This document shows positions 23,351 to 33,434 of a stretch of 64,000 nucleotides of DNA, one piece after another. Each line of letters starts with the position of its first letter. Positions within the stretch are counted from its first letter, which is position 1. Below the pieces are notes generated by a model. That model made no database searches and was not told the DNA's origin. It saw only the letters and a list, made by a program, of their open reading frames with translations. A program made the position numbers and the translations under genes. Origin of the DNA: Xenoacremonium recifei (Eukaryota > Ascomycota > Sordariomycetes > Hypocreales > Nectriaceae); contig WOFQ01000004.1 of NCBI GenBank assembly GCA_012184525.1, positions 992,001-1,056,000 on the forward strand, written 5' to 3'.

Positions 23351-23992
23351 GGTTCGGAGAATGGCGTGGCGGCAGGTTATGCGTCTAAAGGAAGATCCCA
23401 GCGGCCGCCACGGGACATGATGCATTGAGGCTCTCGCCTGGTGGTTGGGGGCGGCGATGAGACGTGACCGGGGATGAAAAGCTGGATGGATGAGTTTGTC
23501 GCAGAAAGCTCGGGTAATTGGCTGGCTTGCAATAAGTCAACAATGAGAGTAAGAATGCAAGCTCTAGAGTCTCTAAAGATCAGGATTTCATAGCCAGTGT
23601 GGATAGTTAATAAATTGACTGAAATGAGAGAAATTGACTGGCTTGTTGTTCTTGGTCGATAATCACAAGAGGGCTCTCGGGTCATGTTCCGGTGCCGGCG
23701 TGGAAGTTGCGGGCATTCGCGGCCACTAACAGGCGTCCCGTCTTAGTCGCCTCGGATGGCGGCCGAGAATCAAGGACAGACAGGACTCACCATGCCATAA
23801 ACATTCTCTTTGATAGAAAGAAGTGGTCTTCATATTTTCAATATGCAGAATTTCTCATATTAAATTTGCAAAGAAATCATTCAGCAACCCCTGGGCGGTT
23901 ATGTTTCCAATTCATCTCATCGTCATCTCATCTCATATCTCATACCTTCATCACTCATCTCTAACACCACCAACGCCTCTGAGGAAGTCTCC
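23351..23992. other. Intergenic region between MET7 and GFA gene
   Basis: 642 bp, AT-rich, containing the MET7 promoter and the 3' region of the GFA-domain gene. CATCTCAT-type repeats occur near 23910-23960. I see no gene. Confidence 0.45.
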
Positions 23993-25072
23993 TCAGCCAA
24001 TATTGTAGTCATCAATCTTGCCATCCCTTGCCATGACGTACTTATTCAGCCCATCTTGTAAACCCTCGGCAAACCCCTTGTCATACCGCTTCCCGCTGTC
24101 CAACCATGCCATCCTCGCCCGCCAAGTCAACCAATTCTCCGCCAATGCTCCCTCTGGAGCTCTCAAAACGCCTGTTGCAAGATCTACCACTTGCATCCCG
24201 CCCTCTGGACGCCGCTCATCGCACGAAAAGAACAGCGTTGCTCCGCACTTCCCACAGAACGAGCGTAGCACGCCAGGCGACGAAGCGTACGTCTTCGACG
24301 TGCCGATCAGCAGGTCTGGCCCGATGGCCGGCTCGCACAGCGCCAGCGGGAAGAACGTCCATCCTATCACATGTGTGCCGGTGACGAGGCGGCAGTCGTC
24401 GCAAGCATCGACGCAGGCCGACCACTTCGTCTTGTCGCTTGGCGAGACGAACGCCGCTGTGAACGGGTCATCCAGCACCTCCTGCGTCGGCCGCGGGATC
24501 GTGAACGAGACGCCGCCGCAGTGACACTTGGCCCGCAGTCGCTCCTCGCCCGCCGTCCCGATCTCTGCCTCGTTCTCGATGATGCGACCCCGTGGATCGC
24601 CCTCCGACGGGTTCCAGTCACCGAGCTCGCGGCCGTCGATATGCGTCAGGAAGTTGGCTAAACCACGGTCCTTGGCGCACTTGCTAAAGGTGTGTGTCGA
24701 GATGTCAAAGTTGTCAGGCCCGTGGTCGAGGAAGATGGATGTCGCCATGACCCAGACGCCGCCTCTAACACCGTCTATGGCGGCGATATGGCAGCCGCAG
24801 GTCGAGCAGAACTTGGCGCCGCCATTCACGTCGGCATTCCAGCAGTATTCTGTCATGTTGGCCTCAGAGGAGGGCGCGATGAATTTGGGCGCAAGGCCTT
24901 TTCGGAGGGTGGCATGGAAGATGCAAAACGTCCCTAGAAAGTAGCGGCAGAGAGCGCAATGGCAAAGATGCGTGCGAAGAGGAAGCTCGGCTTTGGGTAC
25001 GTCGAGAGTGAAGTGGACTGAGCCGCAGTGGCACTTGGCCTCCAGCGTCTTGATGTCGCTTGATTCTGCCAT
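23993..25072 (-). CDS. Double GFA/CENP-V domain protein (Mss4-like fold)
   Basis: Intronless, 359 aa. It contains two copies of the GFA zinc-binding domain, the fold of bacterial glutathione-dependent formaldehyde-activating enzyme. Copy 1 has CHC (14/16), CHCALC (37-42) and CSTCGC (89-94). Copy 2 has CHC (183/185), CDDC (224/227) and CGKC (273/276). These positions match the two zinc sites of the family, so both copies should bind metal. Eukaryotic members rarely have a proven substrate, and formaldehyde detoxification should not be assumed. No signal peptide or membrane segment is seen, so it is probably cytosolic. It diverges from the Bud27-like gene. Confidence 0.88.
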   Translation of the reverse strand: MAESSDIKTLEAKCHCGSVHFTLDVPKAELPLRTHLCHCALCRYFLGTFCIFHATLRKGLAPKFIAPSSEANMTEYCWNADVNGGAKFCSTCGCHIAAIDGVRGGVWVMATSIFLDHGPDNFDISTHTFSKCAKDRGLANFLTHIDGRELGDWNPSEGDPRGRIIENEAEIGTAGEERLRAKCHCGGVSFTIPRPTQEVLDDPFTAAFVSPSDKTKWSACVDACDDCRLVTGTHVIGWTFFPLALCEPAIGPDLLIGTSKTYASSPGVLRSFCGKCGATLFFSCDERRPEGGMQVVDLATGVLRAPEGALAENWLTWRARMAWLDSGKRYDKGFAEGLQDGLNKYVMARDGKIDDYNIG

Positions 25073-25577
25073 GATCAGATAGTTGCATTGAAGATGCTCA
25101 GTGAGATTCAGGCGGGGGGTTAAAGAGAAGAGAGAGGAGAACCCATGCTCGTATAAATAGGTCGATGGATGGCTGCTGTTATCTTACCCCGCAGATCTCA
25201 AGGACTTGATGCTCAGTTGCCTCATGACGCAGCTAGCAAGCCATCGTGTTTCCAGGGACGGACCATGTCAAGCGCGCCTTTTGGAGGTTTGTCCAACTGC
25301 AATCCGTATCTCAGGCGCGGGATGACTGCATTCACACGCTTAGCTGGCGATCTTCCGTGGTGCGAGCGCGGTGGGTGTTGCGAGATCCGAGGGCGTTAGC
25401 CGGGGTTCAGCCGATGCTGCCGTTTTCTTGGCCCGTCTTGGCCCGTCTTGGCCCAGGCTCATGCTTGCAGCAAAAAAGTGAGTTTTCCTGCATTCCGTCA
25501 GGATTCCCGTCGCCGCCCAACTCTTTCCTCTTCCACTCTCCTCAGCGTCCGAGACGCCCGTCCGGCATCGACTCGCC
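25073..25577. promoter_or_regulatory. Divergent promoter of GFA and Bud27-like genes
   Basis: 505 bp. A TATAAATAG sequence lies near 25152, closer to the GFA gene but in plus orientation. A short tandem motif (CTTGGCCCGT, about two and a half copies) lies at about 25427-25455, roughly 120-150 bp before the Bud27-like ATG. No gene is seen. Confidence 0.5.
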
Positions 25578-27422
25578 ATGTCACAGGCGGATGCGGATTT
25601 CTTCGAAGTCGAGCGGCAGCGCCAGCAGGTCGAGGCTAGTCTGCAGAAGCTGCGCAAGGCGCTACACCACTGGCAAACCTGGGATGCCGAGTATGAGGCC
25701 CTGAAAGAGGAGGTCGATGCCGCACCCGATGCCAGCAAAGCCGAACTCGCTAGGATCCAGGCCTCCTTTGATGGAGAGCTGATCAGTCGTCGCGAAATCG
25801 ATGACATTTTCGGCAAGAACGCCTCCAAGACCAAGGATCAGATTACCAATGTCCTGGACCGTCGCATAGACTATGTGACTAAGAACGTGGAGACTCTGAA
25901 CAAGCAGATTGAAGCAGCCGAGTCTCAACTCACCACGCTTGAGGATGCCGGCCAAGCAGAACAACCCGAGGAAGACGAAGGGCCGCCAATTACAGACATT
26001 ATCGAAGAGCTCGACAACGATGACAATGTCGTTTCCTATCAGCTCAACAGACCAGGAGACGCCATGTCTCGGGTGCAAGAGGCGCTGAAAAAGACTGGCA
26101 TCAACGATGCTGGTGACGACTCAGAAGCAGCGCCCACGCCAAAGTCGGAGACTAAATCACCGAAGACGGAAATCAATTCAAAGCCCGAGCCAAGTCAATC
26201 TCAAGCACCCATCAGCAAATCTCAAGTTGTCGAGGAACCCAATCAAGATTCACCCGACACATCAAGCACAACCGCCAAGGGTGTCACTTTTGCATCCGAC
26301 ACCAAGACTGAGGATGGACCAGCGCCTCAGGTGTCACGAAATGCTCAGAGAGTCGAGCATATTATGAATACTGCCAGGGAGGATGAAAAGATCAGCAACG
26401 AGCAGCCCGTCATTCCCGAAGATGAAGATGAGGATGACGCTGAGTTGCGTCGGATGATGCTTCAGTATAGCATGGGTGAGGTGGGTGCTGTGGTTGCCGA
26501 GCTCGAGCTTGACGAAGGTGATTCGGACGACGATGACTATGATTATGAATTTGACGAGAGCGACGAGGGCTTCGGGGAGGAAGACGATGAAGATCAATAT
26601 GGGAGGTCTACGGATCGCATCATCACGCCCAAGTACCAACAGCGGATGCTTGAGCTGGAGAAGAAGCTTGGCATCAAGTCGCGGTTCACGGCGCAGTCGG
26701 ACCCCGAAACGGATGGAGACGGTGACAAGCCGGACTCCGACGACGAACGCATTGGACGCATTGTGGTTAAGCACGGAGTCGAAGCAGCCGCACCAGCTCC
26801 TCAGACTGGTACTCCAAAGTCAGCCATGTCGAAGTCGACACCTACCAAATCGGTTGTGGAGAAGTCGCCCGGTGAGGCAAGTGTCAAGAAGGGCGTGCGC
26901 TTTGCATCGAGTCTCGATATTGCTCCAGAAAAGGAACCTACGGTTATCCCGGAACGAACGCCATCTGCCAAGGCTAAGGAGGATCTGGTTGAGCCGTTGA
27001 GCGACATCATCGTCGAGCGCTCTGGGCCCTCAAGGCCCGTCGAAGCCAAGTCCAGCCGCAAGCCATCTCGTTTCAAGAAGTCGAGAAGCGAGGCTGACTT
27101 GCCTCCGGGTCCCTTGGACATGCCCACCCGATTCCTGGATCATGACCGGCCGACGGCCCCCACGGGCCCGGAAGGGACCACTCTCGCCGACAGCCTTGTG
27201 GAGCGGGAGACGGCCGGGAAAAGCGGACGACTTGACGAATACGATGACGATATGATCCACGACGCAGTCTCGGACGAGTACCATCGGTTACGCAAGAAGT
27301 TCATCCAGCGAGAAGGTGGGTTCCTCCAGGAGGACGAGTCGCCGATACAGCCACTGGACGAGGAGGACGGAGGGCGCGAGCGGATGAGCCGCTTCAAGGC
27401 GGCGCGCCTGTCGAAGCAGTGA
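25578..27422 (+). CDS. Unconventional prefoldin, Bud27/URI-like
   Basis: Intronless, 614 aa. The N-terminal 130 residues form a prefoldin alpha-type helical hairpin: a first coiled coil (FEVERQRQQVEASLQKLRKAL), a connector with GELISRREIDDIFG, and a second coiled coil (VLDRRIDYVTKNVETLNKQI). A long acidic, disordered middle follows, with DEDDAELRRMMLQYSMGEV and a stretch of Asp/Glu/Tyr near residue 320. The C-terminal part has two repeats of a KGVTFAS / KGVRFASSLDIAPE type, typical of the Bud27 C-terminal region. Bud27/URI is a chaperone scaffold for RNA polymerase assembly, through Rpb5, and for translation and TOR signalling. The assignment rests on architecture, not on a detailed alignment. 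Confidence 0.8.
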   Translation: MSQADADFFEVERQRQQVEASLQKLRKALHHWQTWDAEYEALKEEVDAAPDASKAELARIQASFDGELISRREIDDIFGKNASKTKDQITNVLDRRIDYVTKNVETLNKQIEAAESQLTTLEDAGQAEQPEEDEGPPITDIIEELDNDDNVVSYQLNRPGDAMSRVQEALKKTGINDAGDDSEAAPTPKSETKSPKTEINSKPEPSQSQAPISKSQVVEEPNQDSPDTSSTTAKGVTFASDTKTEDGPAPQVSRNAQRVEHIMNTAREDEKISNEQPVIPEDEDEDDAELRRMMLQYSMGEVGAVVAELELDEGDSDDDDYDYEFDESDEGFGEEDDEDQYGRSTDRIITPKYQQRMLELEKKLGIKSRFTAQSDPETDGDGDKPDSDDERIGRIVVKHGVEAAAPAPQTGTPKSAMSKSTPTKSVVEKSPGEASVKKGVRFASSLDIAPEKEPTVIPERTPSAKAKEDLVEPLSDIIVERSGPSRPVEAKSSRKPSRFKKSRSEADLPPGPLDMPTRFLDHDRPTAPTGPEGTTLADSLVERETAGKSGRLDEYDDDMIHDAVSDEYHRLRKKFIQREGGFLQEDESPIQPLDEEDGGRERMSRFKAARLSKQ

Positions 27423-29117
27423 GGGCAGAGTGACCGAGCGGCCGACAACAGGACCTGCATGACTCGGAGCTACAGCACGGCCGGCATGGTGAAGATACCC
27501 CGGGCGTTGATAGTCGTCGTTGTCGACACACCGGCGAATGGAGGAGCATTGCCTGACCACACTGAACTGGATCCACTGCGTGGTTGCATCGTGAACTCGG
27601 CGAATTGGTGACCTGAAGTACTACTGCTGTTGGCCCGATGGAAGGTGCTCACAGAAGGGAACGGGATCCTGTTGGTGACTGAAGAGGCGATGGGGAAGAG
27701 GATGCTGACGGCGTGCAGCTCCAGCTCCAGCTCCAGCTCCCGCTTCAGCTTATTACCTACACGAGCTGCGCCTTCCCGTCGGCTCCCCGTCTGCAGCTCC
27801 TTCCCTGCCTGTTGACACTTGACAGAGATGTCTGTGCTCCGTGCGGCACTTCATCGGACGCCGCTGCCTTATCTAATCGGCCGGGCTGCAGCTCTCCCCC
27901 ATCTGCTGCTCGACGACTGGCGGCTCCAAGATCAGAAACTGAGGGCTCTCTGACGCCATCACCTGGCTCGGTGGTCCTGGCGATTCGTTACACCCTCAAC
28001 ATGACATGACGCAGTTCTCGAGCCTGGTCGGGGGCGTGTTTCAAGCCCATGTGCGCTGTTACAGGCTCCCTGACGCGGAACCTAGCCTAGGAAGTTCACT
28101 GAATGTCAAACCCCTCATCACTCTCTCACCCCGCCTCCCGGCCTGTCCATCACCGATCAGTGACGATGTACTCTGTACCCTCGTGCACCGTCGATGGCTT
28201 CGTATCAGAATCCCGCCATGGCAAATCACAGCCTCGGCCGCGGTGGAGCTCCGGAAGTTCGGCACGGCCTGCGGTCAACGGCCGGGGGCCAAGCTCCAGA
28301 CTCACTGCAAGACGGCGGGCAATGGCTGACGCTGCATCGCTTCAGAGGTCCGTTTGGGACAGCTATTTATGCACGGCCGCGTCTTAACTTGCGCTGTGAT
28401 TTGCCGGGTGCCGCCACGGGGTCTGCTGAAGATACGCTGGCGACGAGTCAGGTACTCGGTACTTGCTCACTACCATTGCAGCTCGCGGCAGAGCTCCCCA
28501 AAGCTGTCAGTTATCAGCAGCGGTCAACAAGGGGCTGGCTGGCTGGCTGCACGTCCGCGGACATCACTGATGGGCTAGCTGGAGCTCAACCTGGGCCCAG
28601 ACCGCCGTGGCTGGCGACGGAAAACCGGCACCACCGACACACGTCACCGTCGACCCCTCCGTCAGCCATGGAAATTGCATTGGAGGGGATCCCGTCATGC
28701 CCTGCAAGCTCCCTCTCCAGCGCTCTTCAGCTGCGCCCAGGACCCTCTAGACCCTGGGGCGGGAGGCCTGATGGACGGGGAGGGGAACGGGTACGAGCAG
28801 ACAGTCAATCAGTGCCGTTGATTCACTGCTCCAACGGGCAGGCACTTGTATTCTGTAGTCTCACACCCACGCCCCCGGGAGACGCCCGGGTGTTCCTGGC
28901 ACTTGCTAGCACGGGGCCAAAACGTTCTCCCCCCAACCCCTCTCATGCTCCGAAACGGCCCAACCTTGGAAGGCCTCTCGAGCTGATAGGGCTGCTGCAC
29001 CCGCGACTACTTAAGAGGGGAGGCCCCGGCCCTCTGCTACTGTCCCAAGATCTCAACCTTATCCAAACACCTTTTTCCCACGACCATCCACAACCCCTAC
29101 AAGAAACAACTTCCAAC
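27423..29117. promoter_or_regulatory. Long upstream region of a cysteine-rich gene
   Basis: 1.7 kb between the Bud27-like gene and the small cysteine-rich gene. It includes four copies of a CAGCTC hexamer near 27715-27740, in the 3' flank of the Bud27-like gene. Close to the next gene are CTTAAGAGGGGAGG at about 29010 (an AGGGG stress-element core) and a C/T-rich stretch just before the ATG. One TGCACCC near 28997 fits the metal-response core TGCRCNC, but such short matches arise by chance. A 348-codon open frame (28194-29240) runs through; I treat it as non-coding. Confidence 0.45.
27715..27740. repeat. CAGCTC hexamer repeat
   Basis: Four near-perfect head-to-tail copies of CAGCTC followed by a degenerate copy, about 300 bp downstream of the Bud27-like stop codon. 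Confidence 0.85.
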
Positions 29118-29354
29118 ATGCCTGCTCCCGAGCCTGTCCAGCAAGCCCCCATGACCGCCGACAACGGCGAGATCATCTCCCAGCAGCCCGTAAGCTTTGC
29201 CCGCCGTGGACGGTTGTCGTCAGACACGCCAAGAGACTAACGCCTGCTTCCCCAGACTGCCGAGCCTCAGCCCGAGATGACCATGCGAGGTGGTGAGGAG
29301 GCCGGCTGCGAGATCTGCTGCGGCCTCTGCGCCTGCGACGAGGGCTGCTGCTAA
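29118..29354 (+). CDS. 56-aa cysteine-rich protein, metallothionein-like tail
   Basis: Two exons, join(29118..29189,29256..29354); the 66-nt intron has GTAAGC and CCCAG ends, joined in phase 0. The N-terminal 38 residues are Gln/Pro/Glu-rich and end with MTMRGGEE. The C-terminus is CEICCGLCACDEGCC: seven cysteines in fifteen residues, pattern C-x2-CC-x2-C-x-C-x3-CC, finishing the protein. No signal peptide is visible, so it is probably intracellular. The pattern could bind metal like a small metallothionein. The placement, a polar PQ-rich segment then a terminal Cys block, also recalls the CYSTM stress-tolerance module, although the tail is not hydrophobic enough for a clear membrane segment. 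The function is unproven. Confidence 0.75.
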
Positions 29355-30063
29355 GCGCCTGGCACAAGGACGAATTGCTTCGATCCAGACGAGGGAACGG
29401 GTTGGACTCTGTTGACTCTGGGACGGAGAGGGGAGGATGGAACGATTGATGATTGAAGTCGGCTGCGACTACGATACCGATACCTCAATGCAAATTCAAC
29501 TGATTTGACTGACTTTGAATGCTTCCGTGTCTATTCTGCCGTGATTGCTGTTTGCCCTGCTCGAAATTCCCCTCAGTCGACGTGGCTTTGATTCCGGGTT
29601 CTGAAGTAGCTTTAGAGATGGAGTCATTCTTTGTTTGTTTTCTCTCCGTAAATACGCAGTGCACCGTCTCACAGCCACAACACAACAGACAAAGAGCAAT
29701 TCAACGCCTCAACCCTCCAGAATATTGCCCTCAAAGAAATAAATCACCAGACCTCTTCATCATCCCTTATCTCCCCCCACGCCGTTGTCATTTACCCAAA
29801 TGACCAGTTCGTCCGTAGCTCTATAGGGTAGTGTGTCCGAACGCCCAAAAAACAAAACATCCCCGCCCACTCACATCGTGGAGCCAGCCCACGCAGCAGC
29901 AAAACCGGATTCTGGCGGTCCTACGTAAGCTTCGTACGAAAATGAGTCGAAACTGGATCGGCAGAGACCCTGACGCTATGATATAATTCGTGGCGGCGGA
30001 TCTTCAGGAGACGGTCTCACCGCTAAAAAAAGAAGAGGGGAGGGGACAGAGGCAAAAAGATGT
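29355..30063. other. 3' flank and intergenic region
   Basis: 709 bp after the cysteine-rich gene, AT-rich at 29450-29760, consistent with a long 3' untranslated region. A run of five A at 30054-30058 is a T-run on the minus strand, just past the tRNA 3' end, and fits a polymerase III terminator. No gene is seen. Confidence 0.5.
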
Positions 30064-30136
30064 GATTCCGCCCGGGCTCGAACCGGGGACCTTCTCGGTG
30101 TTAACGAGATGCCATAACCAGCTAGACCACGGAACC
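30064..30136 (-). tRNA. tRNA-Val (anticodon AAC)
   Basis: 73 nt, no intron. On the minus strand the acceptor GGTTCCG pairs with CGGAATC (one G-U), and the anticodon stem TCTCG/CGAGA encloses loop TTAACAC with anticodon AAC (inosine-modified at the wobble base). The T arm CCCGG-TTCGAGC-CCGGG is perfect. The A box (TGGTCTAGCTGG) and B box (GGTTCGAGC) are present. It reads valine GTT/GTC/GTA codons. Confidence 0.97.
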
Positions 30137-30529
30137 AGTGGTTCTTGATGCAAGTTCGTGTCGTATTGGACTCTATGTTCTGAGAGAAATCTGAGAAGCA
30201 TCTGAGACGTCAAGTCGGTTGTCTGGATGCCGAGTTTAGTGGATGCTGCTGAAGGATATGTCCTGATTGAAGGAAGAATGCAGCTTCTCGGATGATATAT
30301 CTTCTCGTGCATGTCGATCCTGTACTCCTAACCAAAGTCCCAAAGAAATAGACACGACGAGAGAGACAACATGGAAGATGCATCGGTGAAGTATAGCATG
30401 ATTCATCCTGTCAATCCGCGCTGACCTCCAACGTCAGGCGGCTCATTCTGGTATACAATATCTCCAAACCTGATATAGATACAATATTCGTACAATTTTC
30501 ACATGTCTGCTTGACCAGAGTCACGAACC
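30137..30529. other. Intergenic region
   Basis: 393 bp between the tRNA and the 3' end of the twin-CX9C gene. AT-rich and without open frames of interest. I see no further RNA gene. Confidence 0.5.
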
Positions 30530-31509
30530 TCACTTCCCGCCCTTCCCAAACATCGACGCCAAATAATCCGCAAACGTCGACGTCCCATCCGCCTGCCTCG
30601 TCCGCCGCTCCTCCTTCTGATGGTCCCAGATCTGCTGCACCTTGCCCGCGACCTCAGCCTTGGCCTGGAGATCAGCCCGCAGCGCTGCCTCCTCCAGCGG
30701 CCGCTCCTGTTCGGGAAGCTTGTCAAGCTTGCCCTTCCAGGCTTCTTGGAGCTCTTCGCTTGGGACGGCGGCGGCGGCGGGGCGTATTGGCATGGAGGGG
30801 TCGAAGATGGGTGCGGGAAGGCCGGCTTCTTTGGCTTTCTCGACGGCGGCTTCGTGGGCGAGCATGCGCTGGAAGAGGTTGTCGGCGTGCATCTGGATGT
30901 CGTCTTCGACGTCGGGGGATCGGCCCATGACGGAGCCGTAGCCGAGTGCTCGTAGGAACCGCTGTGCATGTTTAGCTGCCATTACTTTGATCCATGACAG
31001 ATGTGTGATCTCACCGATTGCATCGTGTAGCACCGCTCAAAGCGCCGCACCTGGTGCCGACACATTTGTAGTTGGTCTTCCCAGCTCCCGTGCTTCATGC
31101 AATTCACCCACTCCTCCTGAGCCTCTGCACAATTCTCCAGCGCCGCCTTTCCAATCGCCGCCTTGCGCTCCTTGTAGGCCTCTAGCACGCCCATCAACTT
31201 GTCATGGTCTGTTGCTTGCTCGGCCTCAATTTGCGACAGCGGCGTGTATGTCTTCCACAGGTGCGCATACCGGCCGTCCTGGTAAAGGCTTGCTGCGGGA
31301 GCCGCCGGCCGCTGCTCGGATGCTACCGCTGAGGCATCGTCGGGTTGTGGTGAGGGATGAGGGGGAGGAGGGGAGGTTGTGGCGGCGTCGGCGGTGGTGG
31401 TGTATTTGACGGGGGATTCTTTCTCGAGGAATTCGCGGAGCTTGGGGTCGAGTTTTCCGAGAGGGTCGGCGGATTTGTCGGTACCTAATATGGACGAGAA
31501 CCAACCCAT
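30530..31509 (-). CDS. Twin-CX9C (CHCH-type) protein, 308 aa
   Basis: Two exons, complement(join(30530..30961,31015..31509)); the 53-nt intron joins in phase 0 right after the CHCH block. The start reads MGWFSSILGTDKSADP. Cysteines 127/137 and 150/160 form two exact CX9C pairs (CAEAQEEWVNC and CRHQVRRFERC), the signature of the helical hairpin that is oxidised by Mia40 in the mitochondrial intermembrane space. Unlike most small CX9C proteins it has a Pro-rich N-terminus (42-75) and a 145-residue helical C-terminal extension with an Ala/Pro stretch and DYLASMFGKGGK at the end. There is no classic presequence, as expected for Mia40 clients. I do not recognise a named yeast counterpart. Confidence 0.82.
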
Positions 31510-32199
31510 TGCTGTGAATACACCTGAATCGGCAGGAGGGCCGGGAGTACCGAATTGGAGACGGGCTGCTGTTGTTCGAGGTTGAGGTTCTGCGCCGGAA
31601 GAAGTTGACCTGTGATGCGACTCGAGGTGTGAATATTAAACCGGCACTGTCTAACACACTGTGCACTCGCTGCATGAGTGCACCACCATTCGTGAGTCCC
31701 AGGAATTGTCTAGACAAATTTTGGCATTTATGAAAGCCTGCCAGCATGATATCTGTTTCGAAGTCTGAAAAAATTGCACTTTTGTTACAGAGATTGGGGA
31801 TTGTTGAGAAAGCCGGAATAAAAATTCCTACGACTTGGATTGTCCGATATCAAATAGATCCCCTCAAGTCCTACTGGCCATGCATTCTCCAAGACCAAAT
31901 CATTCACATGGAAAACTACTGCATCAATCCTCACGTCGCGTCGTTTGGCACTGGCAGATGGTCAAATACAAGAACGCAACTTTGAGATCCTGGAGACTCT
32001 GTCCCTAGCCTGATCACGCCCCTCCTCCTGAAGAACCATGAAACCCGTCGATTTGTCTTCGTGAATCCTTTTATTCGCGATTGCATCTATAGCGCAATCA
32101 ACTGCAGAGAACTACCGTGCCCGACCCGTCAGTGGGAAAATGTCCTTTTGTCCCCCCTGATGCTCATCACGCCAAAAATGCCAGAAGATGGGTTCCATT
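31510..32199. other. Intergenic region
   Basis: 690 bp between the start of the twin-CX9C gene and the 3' end of RPS11, both minus strand, so it holds the CX9C promoter and the RPS11 3' flank. It is AT-rich from 31700 to 32000. No gene is seen. Confidence 0.45.
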
Positions 32200-32980
32200 T
32201 TAGAACTTGGAGAACTTCTTCACCGCCTTGCCAGTTCGGGGAAGCACACGCAGGACGTTGAATCGGACCTGGGGTAATGTTAGAATTTGGGGTTTCGCTC
32301 GGATCGGATCGTGGTCAAACGTACAGTCTTGCTCAGAGGTCGGCACTGGCCAACGGTGACCTGGTCACCCTCCTCAACACGGAAAGCGGGGGAGACGTGG
32401 GCGGCGAGGTTCTTGTGGCGCTTCTCGTAACGGGCGTACTTGGGGATGAAGTGCAGGTACTCTCTTCGGATGATGAGGGTTCGGTGCATCTTGGTGGAAA
32501 CGACGGTGCCGGTCAGGATACGGCCACGGATGGAGACGAGACCGGTGAAGGGGCACTTCTTGTCTGTAGGTCGAAAATGGTCAGTCAGAGGTTCCCCAGC
32601 AACCTGATATTCTTGTCCGAGCAGAGCATGCAGCGCAATCATCTTCCTTTGTCCCCCTCTTCATCTCTATGCTCTGCCGCCGCATTCGAATATTCCACCT
32701 CTTGCTCTCGAACATCTCCTCTGCGAATCGCACGTACCGATGTAGGTGCCCTCAATGGCGGTCTTGGGGGTACGGAAACCCAGACCGACGTCCTTGTACC
32801 ATCGTCGGCCACCCTTGCCCGGTCGGGTAGTCTTGGTTCGGGTCTTCGAGTTCTGGAAGATGTGAGGCTGCTTCTGGAAAGCACGCTCCGACTGGACGGT
32901 CAACTCGGTCGCCCTGAGGAAGATGTTAGCGATACAATTGTCGAGAGATCGCGGGTCGGATTCGTAGAGTTGACTGACAT
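32200..32980 (-). CDS. RPS11: 40S ribosomal protein uS17 (RPS11)
   Basis: Four exons, complement(join(32200..32268,32325..32563,32738..32913,32979..32980)), give 161 aa. The last three exons encode [19 protein letters not shown], then [74 protein letters not shown] and [11 protein letters not shown], closely matching eukaryotic RPS11. The only initiation that keeps this frame is exon 1 = AT, donor GTCAGT, acceptor CAG, then GGCGACC, so the initiator ATG is split by a 65-nt intron. Ribosomal protein genes in fungi often carry an intron right after the start codon; here it is inside it. It is a small-subunit rRNA-binding protein and shares its promoter region with spc7. Confidence 0.93.
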
Positions 32981-33434
32981 CTTGAATGATCCTTCGTACC
33001 GTTACGAGAGGGCGTGGTCGTTGGGTGGGTGAGGCGAGGTTGAGACTGGCTGTGATAGTTAGACGAGTTTTCGCAGAATGGAGGAGTAGGGCAAACACGC
33101 ACCAAAATTTGCGTGCAGTTTCCGAGCTTAGGGCTTGCAAAATTTGGATTGGCTGGGCAGGCGAGGATGCCGATTGGCTTGGAAATTCCACGCACGTGAT
33201 TTAGCTCGAGAGTCCGTCAAAGAGCCGCACGTGACTAAAGTCCAGGCTTGAGGGTCGCGGTAGTGGGGCATGAGAGCTGGGCGGAAGTGGGCCATGTTAC
33301 CCCTGTCAATGGGCCGAAAGTAAACAAACACGGTCATCGCGATGGATTGACCCTCCACCACTTTAAGAGAACCCTGTATACATGACCTTGGTGTTTTCCT
33401 TCGCCATCGAACGACAACTAACGACACCAGAGCC
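32981..33434. promoter_or_regulatory. Divergent promoter of RPS11 and spc7
   Basis: 454 bp between the RPS11 initiator (-) and the spc7 ATG (+). It contains the RPS11 leader (C-rich on the minus strand) and the spc7 leader (33380-33434). I see no clear TATA box on either side. Confidence 0.5.

Noticed and set aside
28194..29240. 348-codon plus-strand frame upstream of and into the cysteine-rich gene
   Set aside because: Composition and lack of domains look random, it runs through the promoter and the intron, and the real gene begins at 29118. It is only notable for being in frame with exon 1.
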